64,000 bases of DNA from Fortiea sp. LEGE XX443 (GCF_015206815.1 NZ_JADEXZ010000013.1:1-64000), one strand, 5' to 3'. Counted from the stretch's first letter, positions 18,075-27,848 are shown. Made by a program: numbers and translations. The notes: generated by a model not told the origin, from the sequence alone.

Positions 18075-19517
18075 ATGAATCAACCCGTAACAACATCTTG
18101 GCAGGATGTTCGTAAAGCCTTCCAAAAAATTTGGGGTTACGAAGATTTTCGCTCACCACAGGGAGAAATTATAGGCAGTTTATTAGGGCAGAAAGATGCT
18201 TTAATCATCATGCCCACCGGTGGAGGTAAATCGATTTGTTTTCAACTTCCAGCACTGCTGCAAACAGGATTAACATTAGTAATTTCCCCCTTGGTAGCGT
18301 TGATGGAAAATCAAGTAGAAGAACTACGCCAACGCCATCTCAGCGCAGCACTTTTGCATAGTGAATTGCCTTCATCTCAACGCCGCACTACACTGCAAGC
18401 ATTAGAAAGACAACAACTGCGATTACTTTACTTATCACCAGAAACTTTGTTAAGTCCGCCAGTTTGGGAAAGATTGTGTCAGCCACAATTGCAAATCAAC
18501 GCCTTAATTTTGGATGAAGCTCATTGTCTTGTGCAATGGGGAGAAACATTTCGCCCAGCATACCGCAGATTAGGTGCTGTGCGGACTGCATTACTAAAAT
18601 CAAAACCACCAGGAACAAAAATTAGTATTGCGGCTTTTACTGCTACCGCAGACCCCTTAGCCCAAAATATTATTCAAACAGTTTTACAATTACAGAAACC
18701 TGAAATTTTTCGTTTAAACCCTTATCGTGCTAATCTGCATCTCAGCGTCCGCATAGCTTGGACACCACGAAGTAGGAAACAACAAATACTTAAGTTTATT
18801 AAAGATAGACCACAACAAGCTGGCTTAATTTATGTCCGCACCCGCCGAGATAGCGAAGATTTAGTCGCATGGTTAGCTCAGATAGGTTACGCCACAGCGA
18901 GTTATCATGCTGGATTAGGTGGAACAGAACGTCGTGCAGTCGAAGCAGGCTGGTTGAGTGGTGAAGTACCATTTGTGGTTTGCACTTGTGCATTTGGAAT
19001 GGGGATTAACAAACCAGATTGTCGCTGGGTCATCCATTTTCACGCACCACATTTATTATCTGAATATGTGCAAGAAATTGGCCGGGCTGGACGAGATGGT
19101 AAACCAGCCGAGGCGCTGACATTAATAAGTGAACCTACAGGGTGGTTAGATTCTGGAGATAAGCAAAGACAGCAGTTTTTTGCTGATAAAATGCGATCGC
19201 AACTCCAAACAGCACAACAATTAGTCAAAAAACTGCCAAAACAAGGCGAAGTCAACGCAGTAACACGACAATTTCCCGATGCAGCCATAGCACTCGCCCT
19301 ACTCCACAGCAGCGGACAGCTAAACTGGCTCGATCCTTTTCATTACTCTATTAATTCAAAAGTGCAAAAACAGCCACCAACACAACTACAAGCTACCAAA
19401 CAAATACAACAATATTTAACAACTAAACAGTGCCGATGGCAGTTTTTATTAAATGCCTTTGGTTTCACTCAAGAAGCTGCTAACTGGCGTTGTGGACATT
19501 GCGATAATTGCCGTTGA
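18075..19517 (+). CDS. recQ: RecQ-type ATP-dependent DNA helicase, short form
   Basis: A superfamily 2 helicase with 3'-5' unwinding activity in RecQ proteins. Motif I is MPTGGGKSICFQLP, motif II is LDEAHCLVQWG, and motif VI lies in QEIGRAGRDGK. The protein is only 480 residues and stops in the zinc-binding region (CGHCDNCR), so the full winged-helix and HRDC domains of long RecQs are absent. Such short RecQs are a known variant, and Nostocales may encode a longer one elsewhere. The stop codon directly follows the CGHCDNCR motif, so this appears to be a natural end. Confidence 0.88.
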   Translation: MNQPVTTSWQDVRKAFQKIWGYEDFRSPQGEIIGSLLGQKDALIIMPTGGGKSICFQLPALLQTGLTLVISPLVALMENQVEELRQRHLSAALLHSELPSSQRRTTLQALERQQLRLLYLSPETLLSPPVWERLCQPQLQINALILDEAHCLVQWGETFRPAYRRLGAVRTALLKSKPPGTKISIAAFTATADPLAQNIIQTVLQLQKPEIFRLNPYRANLHLSVRIAWTPRSRKQQILKFIKDRPQQAGLIYVRTRRDSEDLVAWLAQIGYATASYHAGLGGTERRAVEAGWLSGEVPFVVCTCAFGMGINKPDCRWVIHFHAPHLLSEYVQEIGRAGRDGKPAEALTLISEPTGWLDSGDKQRQQFFADKMRSQLQTAQQLVKKLPKQGEVNAVTRQFPDAAIALALLHSSGQLNWLDPFHYSINSKVQKQPPTQLQATKQIQQYLTTKQCRWQFLLNAFGFTQEAANWRCGHCDNCR

Positions 19518-19527
19518 TAAAACCTCA

Positions 19528-19620
19528 GCGCACCGTTGCGCTAACCTCTGAGTACCTTTTTGGTATTCTGCTTGTGCTTGAGTTATGTTCACAGCAATGG
19601 CAGAACGCCGACGTTCTGCC
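19528..19620 (+). terminator. Two hairpins downstream of recQ
   Basis: AGCGCA-CCGT-TGCGCT forms a short hairpin about 10 bp past the recQ stop. GGCAGAACG (19599-19607) pairs perfectly with CGTTCTGCC (19612-19620) around a four-base loop. Either could terminate recQ transcription; neither has a long T-run. Confidence 0.4.
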
Positions 19621-19638
19621 AGCCGATGACGGATCAGA

Positions 19639-19857
19639 TCAATTTAGTATTTCCTATCCCTGTTCTGTCACTCTCCGAAAACATTTGCTATTGCTGAATT
19701 CTAGAGCTTTTGCATAGCAAGCGATTGGCTTCGCCAGTGCCGTAGGCAATCGCACGATTATTTTCTAATCACAAATACAAGACCCATTTTTTTCTAATAG
19801 GATAGCTTGTATTGATTGCCTCATAAGACTTCTAGCAATTGCCCTCCCGGAAAGTGA
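19639..19857. repeat. Dispersed repeat A (inverted copy at 57794-58009)
   Basis: About 219 bp that match the reverse complement of 57794-58009 over nearly their whole length. Inside is the hairpin GCGATTGGCTTCGCC / GGCGTAGGCAATCGC-type motif common in Nostoc gaps. Its ends TGTCACTCTCCG (19666) and, inverted, TGTCACTTTCCG (near 19859) form short terminal inverted repeats. They resemble the left end of the IS701-type ghost at 39568, suggesting a non-autonomous element mobilised by such an IS. The end near pheS also carries a decayed start of the small gene at 57828 (ATG changed to ATA). Confidence 0.6.
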
Positions 19858-19935
19858 CAAAAGCGGGATAGTTATTCGATGCTGTCTAAAACTTGATTTA
19901 ATTTAGAAGCTTTGGTCATTATTTTTGCTGCCTTT

Positions 19936-20928
19936 CTAAAACTGCCGTAAAAACCGCAAATCGCTGGCGTACAGACGACGGATATCATCGATTTGGTGTA
20001 ACACCATTGCAAAGCGTTCTACGCCAAAACCAGCAGCAAATCCAGTGTAAACCTCTGGGTCATAACCTACAGATTTGAGGACATTTGGATCGACCATCCC
20101 GCAGCCCATGACTTCCAGCCAGCGCCCGTTCCACTGCAAATCCACTTCTGCGGAGGGTTCAGTAAAAGGGAAGTAACTAGCGCGGAAACGGATGGGCAAG
20201 TCGCCAAACATAGCTTGCAAAAACATCTTAATTGTGCCTTTGAGGTCTGTAAAAGTCAGTCCCTCATCAATGGCTAAAAGTTCTATTTGATGGAAAACTG
20301 CTGAGTGTGTCGCGTCTACATTATCACGCCGATAAACTCGCCCTGGAGCCACAACCCTAATTGGTGGTTCCTCTTTTTCCATGTAACGGATTTGGACTGA
20401 GGAAGTGTGAGTCCGCAGGAGATTACCGTCTGGTAGGTAAAACGTATCCTGCATATCACGGGCTGGGTGATCAGGTGGGGTATTGAGAGCTTCAAAATTA
20501 TAATAATCGGTTTCCATTTCTGGCCCTTGAGCTACGGTGTAGCCCATACCGACAAAAATATCTAATGCCTTGTCAAAAATATTATTGAGGGGATGGATGC
20601 GACCTTGAGGGCGGAAAATTCCTGGCATTGTGACATCCAAAGTTTCGGTTTCTAGCTGCGCTTGAATTTGTGCGGATTCCAAAGCAGCCCGTTGCTTGTC
20701 AAGACTAGTTTGCAGGGACTCTTTAACTGTATTGGCGATCGCTCCAATCTTAGGACGTTCCTCTGCACTCATCTGCCCCATACTGCGTAATAACGCCCCC
20801 AGTTGCCCCTTTTTACCCAGATAACTCACTCTGAGTTCCTCTAGTTTTTCTAGGGTATCAGCAGCAGCGATCGCATTTTCTCCTTCCTGCTGTAATGCTA
20901 AAAGTTGAGTCTCTAAATTGCTAGTCAT
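19936..20928 (-). CDS. pheS: Phenylalanine-tRNA ligase, alpha subunit
   Basis: Forms the catalytic alpha subunit of the alpha2-beta2 enzyme that charges tRNA-Phe. The 330-residue product has an N-terminal coiled-coil arm (~1-90) and a class II synthetase core: motif 1 region [10 protein letters not shown], motif 2 [12 protein letters not shown] and [11 protein letters not shown], and motif 3 [13 protein letters not shown]. The length is normal and all motifs are intact. The beta subunit gene pheT is not adjacent, which is usual in cyanobacteria. The start is the ATG at 20928, followed by a repeat-rich intergenic region. Confidence 0.96.
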   Translation of the reverse strand: MTSNLETQLLALQQEGENAIAAADTLEKLEELRVSYLGKKGQLGALLRSMGQMSAEERPKIGAIANTVKESLQTSLDKQRAALESAQIQAQLETETLDVTMPGIFRPQGRIHPLNNIFDKALDIFVGMGYTVAQGPEMETDYYNFEALNTPPDHPARDMQDTFYLPDGNLLRTHTSSVQIRYMEKEEPPIRVVAPGRVYRRDNVDATHSAVFHQIELLAIDEGLTFTDLKGTIKMFLQAMFGDLPIRFRASYFPFTEPSAEVDLQWNGRWLEVMGCGMVDPNVLKSVGYDPEVYTGFAAGFGVERFAMVLHQIDDIRRLYASDLRFLRQF

Positions 20929-20936
20929 TAGTTATA

Positions 20937-21126
20937 TAGTCAATGGTCAATGATCAATAGTTAATAGTAATAAGCCTTAACAAAGGACAAATAACTCTAT
21001 TTCTTTTTACCAGTTTATAAGCGATCGCCGATGAAAGTATGTTTTTTCTTTTGTAGTTGTGATGTCAAACATTGACAATTATCCTTTAACTGTTGACCAT
21101 AGACTCTTGACCATTGACTATTGACC
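20937..21126. repeat. Heptamer-type short tandem repeats between pheS and surE
   Basis: Runs of the GGTCAAT/AGTCAAT type lie just upstream of pheS (about 20940-20970), and the inverted version (TTGACCATTGACTATTGACC) lies just upstream of surE (about 21104-21126). Such short tandemly repeated heptamers are common in Nostocales gaps. The two runs could pair in a transcript. Both divergent promoters must lie here. Confidence 0.6.
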
Positions 21127-21127
21127 C

Positions 21128-21925
21128 ATGCGATTACTCATTAGCAATGATGACGGTGTGTTTGCCTTGGGTATCCGTACCCTAGCCAATTGCTTGGCAG
21201 AAGCCGGCCATGATGTAACTGTAGTTTGTCCAGATCGAGAGCGATCGGCAACAGGACATGGACTCACCTTGCACCAGCCAATTCGCGCCGAAATTATCGA
21301 ATCAATTTTTCATCCTACTATCAAAGCTTGGGCTTGTGATGGTACTCCTTCCGATTGCGTGAAACTGGCACTGTGGGCTTTATTAGAGTCGCCTCCAGAC
21401 TTGGTGCTTTCTGGCATTAACCAAGGTGCTAATTTAGGAACCGAAATTCTCTATTCTGGAACTGTTTCGGCAGCAATGGAAGGGGTGATCGAAGGGATTC
21501 CTAGCATTGCTTTCAGTCTTACCAGTCATATCTACAAAGACTTTCAACCTGCTGCTAAGTTTGCCAAAATTTTGGTTGAGCAACTAGCTGCCAAACCGCT
21601 ACCTGATTTGATGTTGCTCAATGTTAACGTACCTGCGGTTGAGTGGGAAGAAATTGCTGGAGTCACTTTTACCCGACAAGGAGTTAGGCGCTATGTTGAT
21701 GTGTTTGATAAGCGCGTAGATCCGCGTGGTAAAACTTACTACTGGTTAACAGGAGAAGTTTTAGAAGATGTAGAACCTCCAATCGGTTTAAATTTACCGC
21801 CAAATGTCCCCATTGACGTGCATGTAATCCGTAAGAATTACATCAGCATTACGCCGTTACAATACAATCTCACTTATGCAGCAGGACTAGATAAATTGTC
21901 ACACTGGGAAATTCCCCTACAATAA
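21128..21925 (+). CDS. surE: 5'/3'-nucleotidase SurE
   Basis: A metal-dependent phosphatase that removes phosphate from nucleoside monophosphates and is linked to stress survival. The 265-residue protein begins with the diagnostic [10 protein letters not shown], whose two aspartates bind the metal, and continues with [14 protein letters not shown] and [11 protein letters not shown], both part of the active site. The length is normal. It is divergent from pheS, with tandem repeats immediately before the ATG. Confidence 0.95.
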   Translation: MRLLISNDDGVFALGIRTLANCLAEAGHDVTVVCPDRERSATGHGLTLHQPIRAEIIESIFHPTIKAWACDGTPSDCVKLALWALLESPPDLVLSGINQGANLGTEILYSGTVSAAMEGVIEGIPSIAFSLTSHIYKDFQPAAKFAKILVEQLAAKPLPDLMLLNVNVPAVEWEEIAGVTFTRQGVRRYVDVFDKRVDPRGKTYYWLTGEVLEDVEPPIGLNLPPNVPIDVHVIRKNYISITPLQYNLTYAAGLDKLSHWEIPLQ

Positions 21926-22277
21926 GTCATTCTTAGGAAAAAGTGCTGAGTAATAAATTTACTCTTGCCTTCTCCTTGCTTGGTGAGCAAAGTCGAACCA
22001 CTGACTTCTGCCTTTCCGTACCAATTAAAAGCATCACAACAAAATTTAGGTTATAAAGTTAGGAGCGCTTTGATATTACTGATACATAATAATCTGAGAA
22101 AAATTAAGGTAACTGCTTTGCAGTATTTCTTCTACATTTACAAAATCTACCCCAAACAGAGTATGCTGTTTTACCAAGAAAAACATTCTCTACCAAATGT
22201 GGTAGAACAGCATAAACTTAACCAAACAAGTAACATTTTTGTTCTTGATCGCCCGCTCAGTCCAGCAAGCAACACCC
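21926..22277. other. Gap between surE and the metallo-hydrolase gene
   Basis: No convincing gene, tRNA or hairpin is seen. A plus-strand frame at 21965-22285 is open but its translation is low in protein-like character and overlaps the next gene's start, so I do not call it. Confidence 0.4.
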
Positions 22278-23174
22278 ATGTCTAGGATAGAGAACCAATT
22301 TACCGTGCAATTTTGGGGTGTTCGCGGCAGCATCCCCAGTCCAGGGCCACACACTGTCCGCTATGGCGGTAATACCCCTTGCGTTGAGATGCAAGCGGGC
22401 GGCAAACGCTTAATTTTCGATGGTGGTACAGGGCTGCATGTTTTGGGGCAATCGCTATTGTGCCAAATGCCGATAGAAGCTCATCTGTTATTTACACATT
22501 CCCACTGGGATCACATGCAGGGGTTTCCCTTTTTCGTCCCAGGGTTTGTCAGAGGAAATGATTTTCATATTTATGGTGCGATCGCTCCTGATGGTTCAAC
22601 TATCGAGCAACGCCTCAACGATCAGATGCTTCATCCTAACTTTCCCGTGCCGTTGCAGATTATGCAGGCTAATTTGCATTTTCACAATGTCAAACCAGGG
22701 AAACCTATTCACATTAATGACATTACCATAGAAACGGCATCCCTCAATCATCCAGGTGAGGCAGTCGGCTATCGAGTTAACTGGCGTGGTGGTGCTGCTG
22801 TTTATATCACCGACACAGAGCATTTTCCAGACAGATTGGATGAAAACGTCCTTTGGCTATCTCGAAATGCGGACATTCTTATTTACGATTGTACTTATAC
22901 TGACGAGGAATACTATTCACCACAATCCCCGAAAATTGGCTGGGGACATTCCACTTGGCAAGAAGCAGTGAAAATTGCCAAAGCTGCTAACGTCAAGACA
23001 CTAGTAATCTTCCACCACGATCCTGCTCACAATGATGACTTTTTGGATGCTGTGGGAGCAGAAGCTGCTAGGCAATTTCCTGGAGCAATTATGGCACGGG
23101 AAAGAATGGTGCTTCCAGTACCTGTTTCAGCCTCATTATCAGAATCTTTTCCTGTTAGTAAATTGTCTGGATGA
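22278..23174 (+). CDS. Metallo-beta-lactamase-fold hydrolase
   Basis: A 298-residue MBL-fold hydrolase. The metal-binding motif HSHWDHMQGFP (HxHxDH) is followed by further metal ligands in SLNHPGE, YITDTEH and IFHHDPAH. The opening QFWGVRGSIPSPGPHTVRYGGNTPC is typical of a PhnP/RNase Z-like subgroup that includes cyclic nucleotide or phosphodiester hydrolases, but the substrate cannot be assigned. The start is the ATG at 22278; a TTG further upstream is less plausible. Confidence 0.85.
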   Translation: MSRIENQFTVQFWGVRGSIPSPGPHTVRYGGNTPCVEMQAGGKRLIFDGGTGLHVLGQSLLCQMPIEAHLLFTHSHWDHMQGFPFFVPGFVRGNDFHIYGAIAPDGSTIEQRLNDQMLHPNFPVPLQIMQANLHFHNVKPGKPIHINDITIETASLNHPGEAVGYRVNWRGGAAVYITDTEHFPDRLDENVLWLSRNADILIYDCTYTDEEYYSPQSPKIGWGHSTWQEAVKIAKAANVKTLVIFHHDPAHNDDFLDAVGAEAARQFPGAIMARERMVLPVPVSASLSESFPVSKLSG

Positions 23175-23430
23175 AATTTGCCTGCCAAGCGATCGTAGAT
23201 TTTAGATTAGATTGGTTATCAAGAGCTATTAGCGCAAGAACTTACCTCACAAAGACACCGTGAAAGCTGGAGGAGAAATATGTGAGTTCATTCAAGCTAA
23301 AACTCACACATATATTGACTTACCTTGTCTTCCTCTCAGCGGTGTCCCATCAGGTTGCTTGTGGCTAATGGCTAAATAAACCTCAAATTCCAGAATCTAC
23401 GTGCTAAATTTGTCTCAAAATGGATGTTCT

Positions 23431-24507
23431 GTGTGGGTTGCTTCTTCAACCGCATCGGTTCTAACCCCAACTAATGTTGCACTGGGCAAATTTGATGGCG
23501 TACATCTTGGCCATCAAAGGGTGATTCAGCCGATTCTACAGTCAGCACCGAATGAAGATAGGGAGATGAGGGTATGGGGAGACGAGGGGAATTTACCTCA
23601 GAACCAAGGAACTCCACAACCCCAACCACAAGAAACTCCACAACCCCAACCACAAGAACGTACATACTCGACAGTTGTAACTTTTCGTCCCCATCCACAG
23701 GAATTTTTTACGGGAACACCCCGTACTTGGTTGACACCACTGGATGAAAAAGTCCAACAATTGCGATCGCTTGGAGTTGAACAGCTAGTACTGCTACCCT
23801 TTGATAAGGAATTATCCGCCTTGTCTCCAGAGGAATTTGTAGATAAAATTCTCGTCCAACAATTGCAATGTCAGCGAATTAGTGTTGGGCAAGATTTTTG
23901 TTTTGGCAAACAACGTCAAGGTACTGCTATAAATTTGCAACTAATCGCTGCCAAGTACAATATTCCTGTCACCATTGTTCCATTACAAACTCATACAAAT
24001 CACCTGCCAGACGGTGAATTGGTGAGCCTTCCTCCTATTAGCACTTCACTGATTCGCCAATCTCTCGAAAATGGCGATGTTAAAAGCGCCAACCTCTGTC
24101 TAGGAAGACCTTACACTCTCTTCGGTATTGTTATTCAAGGTCAACAACTAGGTAGAACCATTGGTTTTCCTACTGCTAACCTCCAAGTACCCAGCGATAA
24201 ATTTTTACCCCGCCAAGGTGTTTACGCTGTTAGGGTTTACATTTTGAATGATACACCGGATGCAAGTGTTCCGCAGTGGATTTTGGGAGTCATGAATATC
24301 GGTAATCGACCCACAGTCAATGGTACTAATTCATCTGTGGAAGTACATCTGTTCGATTGGTGTGGGGATTTGTACGGCAAAAAATTGGCTGTACAGCTAA
24401 TGGAATTTTTACGCCCAGAACAGAAATTTGTGTCTTTAGAAGCCCTGAAAACCCAAATTCAACAAGACTGCACCATTGCGCGGAAAATTTTGAGTAGAGA
24501 ATGCTAA
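23431..24507 (+). CDS. ribF: Bifunctional riboflavin kinase / FAD synthetase with in-frame repeat insertion
   Basis: Makes FMN from riboflavin and then FAD. The N-terminal adenylyltransferase domain has ALGKFDGVHLGHQRV and, further on, SPEEFVDKIL; the C-terminal riboflavin kinase domain has GRTIGFPTANL and MNIGNRPTVNG. The GTG at 23431 gives a typical cyanobacterial start (MWVASSTAS); an earlier GTG at 23401 is possible. Between ALGKFDGVHLG and VVTFRPHPQEFF, where the family usually has only a short link, lies an extra ~38-residue low-complexity stretch rich in Glu, Gln and Pro. It contains a perfect 24-bp tandem repeat and lies beside the active site. Confidence 0.93.
   Translation: MWVASSTASVLTPTNVALGKFDGVHLGHQRVIQPILQSAPNEDREMRVWGDEGNLPQNQGTPQPQPQETPQPQPQERTYSTVVTFRPHPQEFFTGTPRTWLTPLDEKVQQLRSLGVEQLVLLPFDKELSALSPEEFVDKILVQQLQCQRISVGQDFCFGKQRQGTAINLQLIAAKYNIPVTIVPLQTHTNHLPDGELVSLPPISTSLIRQSLENGDVKSANLCLGRPYTLFGIVIQGQQLGRTIGFPTANLQVPSDKFLPRQGVYAVRVYILNDTPDASVPQWILGVMNIGNRPTVNGTNSSVEVHLFDWCGDLYGKKLAVQLMEFLRPEQKFVSLEALKTQIQQDCTIARKILSREC
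23611..23658 (+). repeat. Perfect 2 x 24-bp tandem repeat inside ribF
   Basis: The unit ACTCCACAACCCCAACCACAAGAA is split here as ACTCCACAACCC and CAACCACAAGAA. It occurs at 23611-23634 and again without change at 23635-23658. Each unit encodes TPQPQPQE in frame. Just upstream is a G-rich segment (GGGAGATGAGGGTATGGGGA) resembling intergenic repeats, so the whole insert looks like repeat DNA captured within the gene. Confidence 0.85.
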
Positions 24508-24615
24508 TTTTCAGTAGTGGATTGGGAATACTGTAAATCAGGAAGTGGGGAATAAGGCATAGGTTATTCTCCATTCCAGTTCCTAATCGCCGATTCCTCA
24601 ATCATTCTGTGGTGC

Positions 24616-25524
24616 ATGAGAGAACAAATTGCAGCTTTAACACAAAATCTAGCCCAGACCATTGTCGGTAAAACCGAGGCAATTCGCTTAGTCTTAGTAG
24701 CCTTGTTAAGTGGTGGTCATGCTTTGTTAGAAGATGTTCCTGGAGTAGGTAAGACGCTGCTGGCTAAATCCTTGGCTCGTTCATTGGATGGTAAGTTTCA
24801 ACGGCTGCAATGCACTCCCGATTTACTACCCACAGATATTACTGGTACTAATATTTGGAACCCAAAAACTGGTGAATTTACTTTTCTTCCTGGGCCTGTA
24901 TTTGCCAACGTACTCCTAGCTGATGAAATTAACCGCGCTACACCCCGTACCCAGTCAGCTTTGCTGGAGGTGATGGAAGAAAGTCAGGTGACCGTTGATG
25001 GGGTTTCCCGTTTAGTTCCCCAGCCATTTTTTGTGATTGCTACTCAGAACCCAATTGAGTATCAAGGTACTTTTCCTTTACCAGAAGCTCAAATGGATCG
25101 ATTTATGCTGTCTTTGAGTTTGGGTTATCCTTCGGCGCAAGAAGAATTGCAAATGTTGCAAAATCTCCAACTAGGAATGAATACTGCGGAATTACAGCCT
25201 TGCATTAGCTTGGCAGAATTACAAAAATTGCGTCAAGTTTGTTCTCAGGTTAGAGTAGAAACCTCTTTGCAAGAGTACATTTTAGAATTAGTCAGAGCAA
25301 CACGACATGATGAAGAAATTACTTTAGGTGTGAGTCCTCGTGGTACTGTGGCATTACAAAAAGCGGCTCAAGCCTTAGCATTTATTTCCGGGCGTGATTA
25401 TGCAATTCCCGATGATGTAAAATTTCTTGTACCTTACGTCCTCTGTCATCGCCTCATTCCTAGGGGAGGACGTAATGCTAGAAGTATTGTGGAAAGATTA
25501 TTGCGATCTATGCCAATTCCCTAG
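24616..25524 (+). CDS. MoxR-family AAA+ ATPase
   Basis: A 302-residue AAA+ ATPase of the MoxR group, chaperone-like proteins that often act with von Willebrand A-domain partners. Walker A is GVGKTLLAKSLA, Walker B LLADEINRATPRTQSALLE, sensor 1 FVIATQNPIEYQGTFPLPEA, and a C-terminal lid follows. The full family length is present. No vWA or DUF58 partner gene is adjacent; the next gene, probable bioU, is convergent, so the partner must be encoded elsewhere. The target is unknown. Confidence 0.92.
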   Translation: MREQIAALTQNLAQTIVGKTEAIRLVLVALLSGGHALLEDVPGVGKTLLAKSLARSLDGKFQRLQCTPDLLPTDITGTNIWNPKTGEFTFLPGPVFANVLLADEINRATPRTQSALLEVMEESQVTVDGVSRLVPQPFFVIATQNPIEYQGTFPLPEAQMDRFMLSLSLGYPSAQEELQMLQNLQLGMNTAELQPCISLAELQKLRQVCSQVRVETSLQEYILELVRATRHDEEITLGVSPRGTVALQKAAQALAFISGRDYAIPDDVKFLVPYVLCHRLIPRGGRNARSIVERLLRSMPIP

Positions 25525-25826
25525 TAGTTGTAGAAATTAGGTTAGACAAGGACTAACAGCGGCCATTAAGATTCAACTCCGTTAAATTACAAGCATCAAA
25601 CAATTTTGGATTTTAGATTTGCGTTAGCGTAGCGAGTATTTGAGATTGACTGCGCCCACAAGGGGACGCAGCTTAGAGATTTGGAATTATGAATATGCCA
25701 GTCTCTACCCTCTAGTACAGCATGGCGTAAATAAACCACCCATTCTAAATGTCTGAAACACTCGCGGCAAGGTAATTACGAATTACGAATTACGAATTCC
25801 GCGTAGCGGTACTAGTCCATACACCC
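25525..25826. repeat. Repeat-rich gap after the MoxR gene
   Basis: This 302-bp gap is built from repeats. It contains a GCGTTAGCGTAGCGAG motif, the CTAGTACAGCATGGCGTAAA repeat (25712-25750, also at 3052), and a tandem GAATTAC/AATTACG run followed by CCGCGTAGCGGT (about 25775-25811). I see no gene. It separates two convergent genes. Confidence 0.6.
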
Positions 25827-26831
25827 TTACTTCACGAACTGGGGCATAATTTCGGCTGCTGTAAATATGCCGTAAATACCTCGTTGGTACAACTGCACAC
25901 CTGCTTTAAGATAACCAAATGCAGGCCCGCAGACATTGGCTGCCATGCTGGTTTGATCACCTAAGGTAAAAGTATGGGTGGAAATCTTACCTTCAAAGGT
26001 GCGCCCTGTGACTTTAACATTGGTGCTGAGGGGCTTTTTGGGATTGCGGGTATCGACTACACCACCAACAGTCACGCGATCGCGCCCTACTATCCCTGCT
26101 AACTCTAACATGACATCATCGGCGTGTTCCATGTTTGTTAAGGTCAGCACGCCATTTGTTTTATCTAATAATGCTTCTACCTCTGCGTCAGTCATTGTCC
26201 GTGCAGTTTCTACCGTATAACCAGGCATATGACCAATATCTTCGCGTACAGTGGCACGGTAAGCTTCCCAGTTAGCAATCCCTACACCAAAGGTAATCTC
26301 TACTTGATGAATTTCAGCATAGCTTTGGGCGGCTAAGGCGGCGGCGGCGGTTAACAATCCAGGTGTAGCACCACATCCTGTCATGTAGGTAATTCCAGCC
26401 GCTTGCAGTTCGTCTTTCATGGCAATTAGCTGTTCTACGGCACTGGTGCGCTTAATGGCATCTACTAAAACACCGTGCCAACCAGATTGAATAAATTGCC
26501 TTGCTACAGAAGGAATAAAGTCATTGGGTAGGTTAGGTAAAGCTAGAAAATACCCATCTACAGGTTGGGCGCTATCAATTAAATCTTGAATACTGTTGTT
26601 AGTTAAATTCCCGATTGGTTCTAAATAACCCACTGAACCTTGAGACTGGTAGGTAGCAATGCAATCTTTAAAATTTAAACCTCCAGCAGTGTAAGCGTAG
26701 CCTTTTTGGTCGGCGACTGCTACTAAAGTCATTTCTCGTTTGCCAGCAAGTACCTTGGCGGCTGCTTGTCCGAGTCCACCGAAACCCAATACTCCCACAC
26801 GTATAACTGGCGCAATATTTGCTGTACTCAT
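25827..26831 (-). CDS. bioU: Probable (S)-8-amino-7-oxononanoate synthase BioU (saccharopine dehydrogenase-like fold)
   Basis: A 334-residue NAD(P)-binding protein starting with [20 protein letters not shown] (Rossmann motif), of the type labelled saccharopine or homoserine dehydrogenase-like in cyanobacteria. I think it is BioU, the cyanobacterial suicide enzyme that converts 7-keto-8-aminopelargonate to the next biotin intermediate using its own lysine. The lysine described in Synechocystis BioU is about residue 124; here Lys127 lies in [13 protein letters not shown]. This match is from memory, not a search, so a related dehydrogenase remains possible. The ATG at 26831 is preferred to the TTG at 26837. 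It may be a single-turnover enzyme, which would call for high expression. Confidence 0.6.
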   Translation of the reverse strand: MSTANIAPVIRVGVLGFGGLGQAAAKVLAGKREMTLVAVADQKGYAYTAGGLNFKDCIATYQSQGSVGYLEPIGNLTNNSIQDLIDSAQPVDGYFLALPNLPNDFIPSVARQFIQSGWHGVLVDAIKRTSAVEQLIAMKDELQAAGITYMTGCGATPGLLTAAAALAAQSYAEIHQVEITFGVGIANWEAYRATVREDIGHMPGYTVETARTMTDAEVEALLDKTNGVLTLTNMEHADDVMLELAGIVGRDRVTVGGVVDTRNPKKPLSTNVKVTGRTFEGKISTHTFTLGDQTSMAANVCGPAFGYLKAGVQLYQRGIYGIFTAAEIMPQFVK

Positions 26832-27213
26832 AGTCAATTACTTAAGTTGAATCAAAAGCCTTGAGAGTGAACCATCTTGGCTGATGGCATAGACGCTTTG
26901 CGGCTTGCCGTTAGACATCGCTCAAAGCTATAAAGGTTAATTATGCTTCATTATCCTGGTTTCTTCCCCCACCAGATCAGTTTTTTTACCAGAAATTCTT
27001 GCTGAGTGATTTGAAGTACGCAGCAATTTCCTCAGAGTTAATACTGTTTTATATTTAGTATAAATAGTTAATTTGTTTAAATGTTAGACAGTGATCGCAT
27101 CTCTGAACCTGAGAATTATTTGAGCAAATGCAATACCCTATGGTAATGTTGACTCCGCTGCCAACTACTGTAGAGTCAAGAGCGATAATAGGTAGAAAAT
27201 AGAAAACGAAATT
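26832..27213. other. Gap between bioU and the toxin-antitoxin pair
   Basis: It should contain the bioU promoter and that of the antitoxin gene. A hairpin-like Nostoc repeat motif (TAGACGCTTTGCGGCTTGCC) lies near 26890. Nothing else is recognised. Confidence 0.4.
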
Positions 27214-27468
27214 ATGCTGAAAACATACAAAGCTTGGTTGAAGGGAAGTCGTTTAGAGTGGATTGATGATGTACCTAAATTGGGAGAACAAATCAACCCT
27301 GTTTATGTGACATTTCTGGAAAATGAATCGGTTTTAGAGCAAAAAGCAAGGGGACGGAAAATGGCTGAAATTTTAGGCAAAATTGCTGTAAGTCAATCTA
27401 TGACTGATGTGGATGCGGTTGTATGGCAACAAGAAACTCGTCAAGACCGTTCATTACCTGGCCGATAA
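27214..27468 (+). CDS. Putative antitoxin of a VapC-type pair
   Basis: An 84-residue acidic/basic protein placed two bases upstream of a PIN-domain toxin gene, the usual antitoxin-first order. MLKTYKAWLKGSRLEWIDD at the start and ARGRKMAEILGKIA later resemble small cyanobacterial antitoxins, but no DNA-binding fold can be named by eye. Its role as the partner that neutralises the nuclease and represses the operon is inferred from position. Confidence 0.65.
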   Translation: MLKTYKAWLKGSRLEWIDDVPKLGEQINPVYVTFLENESVLEQKARGRKMAEILGKIAVSQSMTDVDAVVWQQETRQDRSLPGR

Positions 27469-27470
27469 AT

Positions 27471-27848
27471 ATGCTACTTGATAGCAATATAATTATCTAC
27501 TCTGCTCAACCAAAATACAACAGGCTAAGAGAATTGAGCGCTGAGTATGTACCTGCGGTATCTGCACTCAGTTATTTGGAGGTTTTAGGTTACCATCAGC
27601 TAAATGAGGAACAACGCCAGTATTTTGAAGAATTCTTTCAAGTTGCTCAGGTTTTACCGATATCTCAGGATGTGTTAAAGCAAGCAGTCACGCTACGCCA
27701 ACAAAAACGAATGACTTTAGGTGATAGCATTATTGCTGGTACTGCTCTAGTTTATGGACTAACTTTGATCACAAGAAATACAGGTGATTTTTCGTGGATG
27801 ACTCAACTGAAATTGTGGAATCCATTTGATTCTGACAAACCCAATTAA
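27471..27848 (+). CDS. PIN-domain ribonuclease toxin (VapC-like)
   Basis: A 125-residue PIN-domain protein, expected to cut RNA in a metal-dependent way. The start MLLDSNIIIYSAQP supplies the first acidic residue, SYLEVLGY the next, and MTLGDSIIAGTA plus LITRNTGDF the rest, so the active site looks complete. The ATG at 27471 is two bases after the antitoxin stop. The longer frame from 27423 is a shadow. Confidence 0.85.
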   Translation: MLLDSNIIIYSAQPKYNRLRELSAEYVPAVSALSYLEVLGYHQLNEEQRQYFEEFFQVAQVLPISQDVLKQAVTLRQQKRMTLGDSIIAGTALVYGLTLITRNTGDFSWMTQLKLWNPFDSDKPN

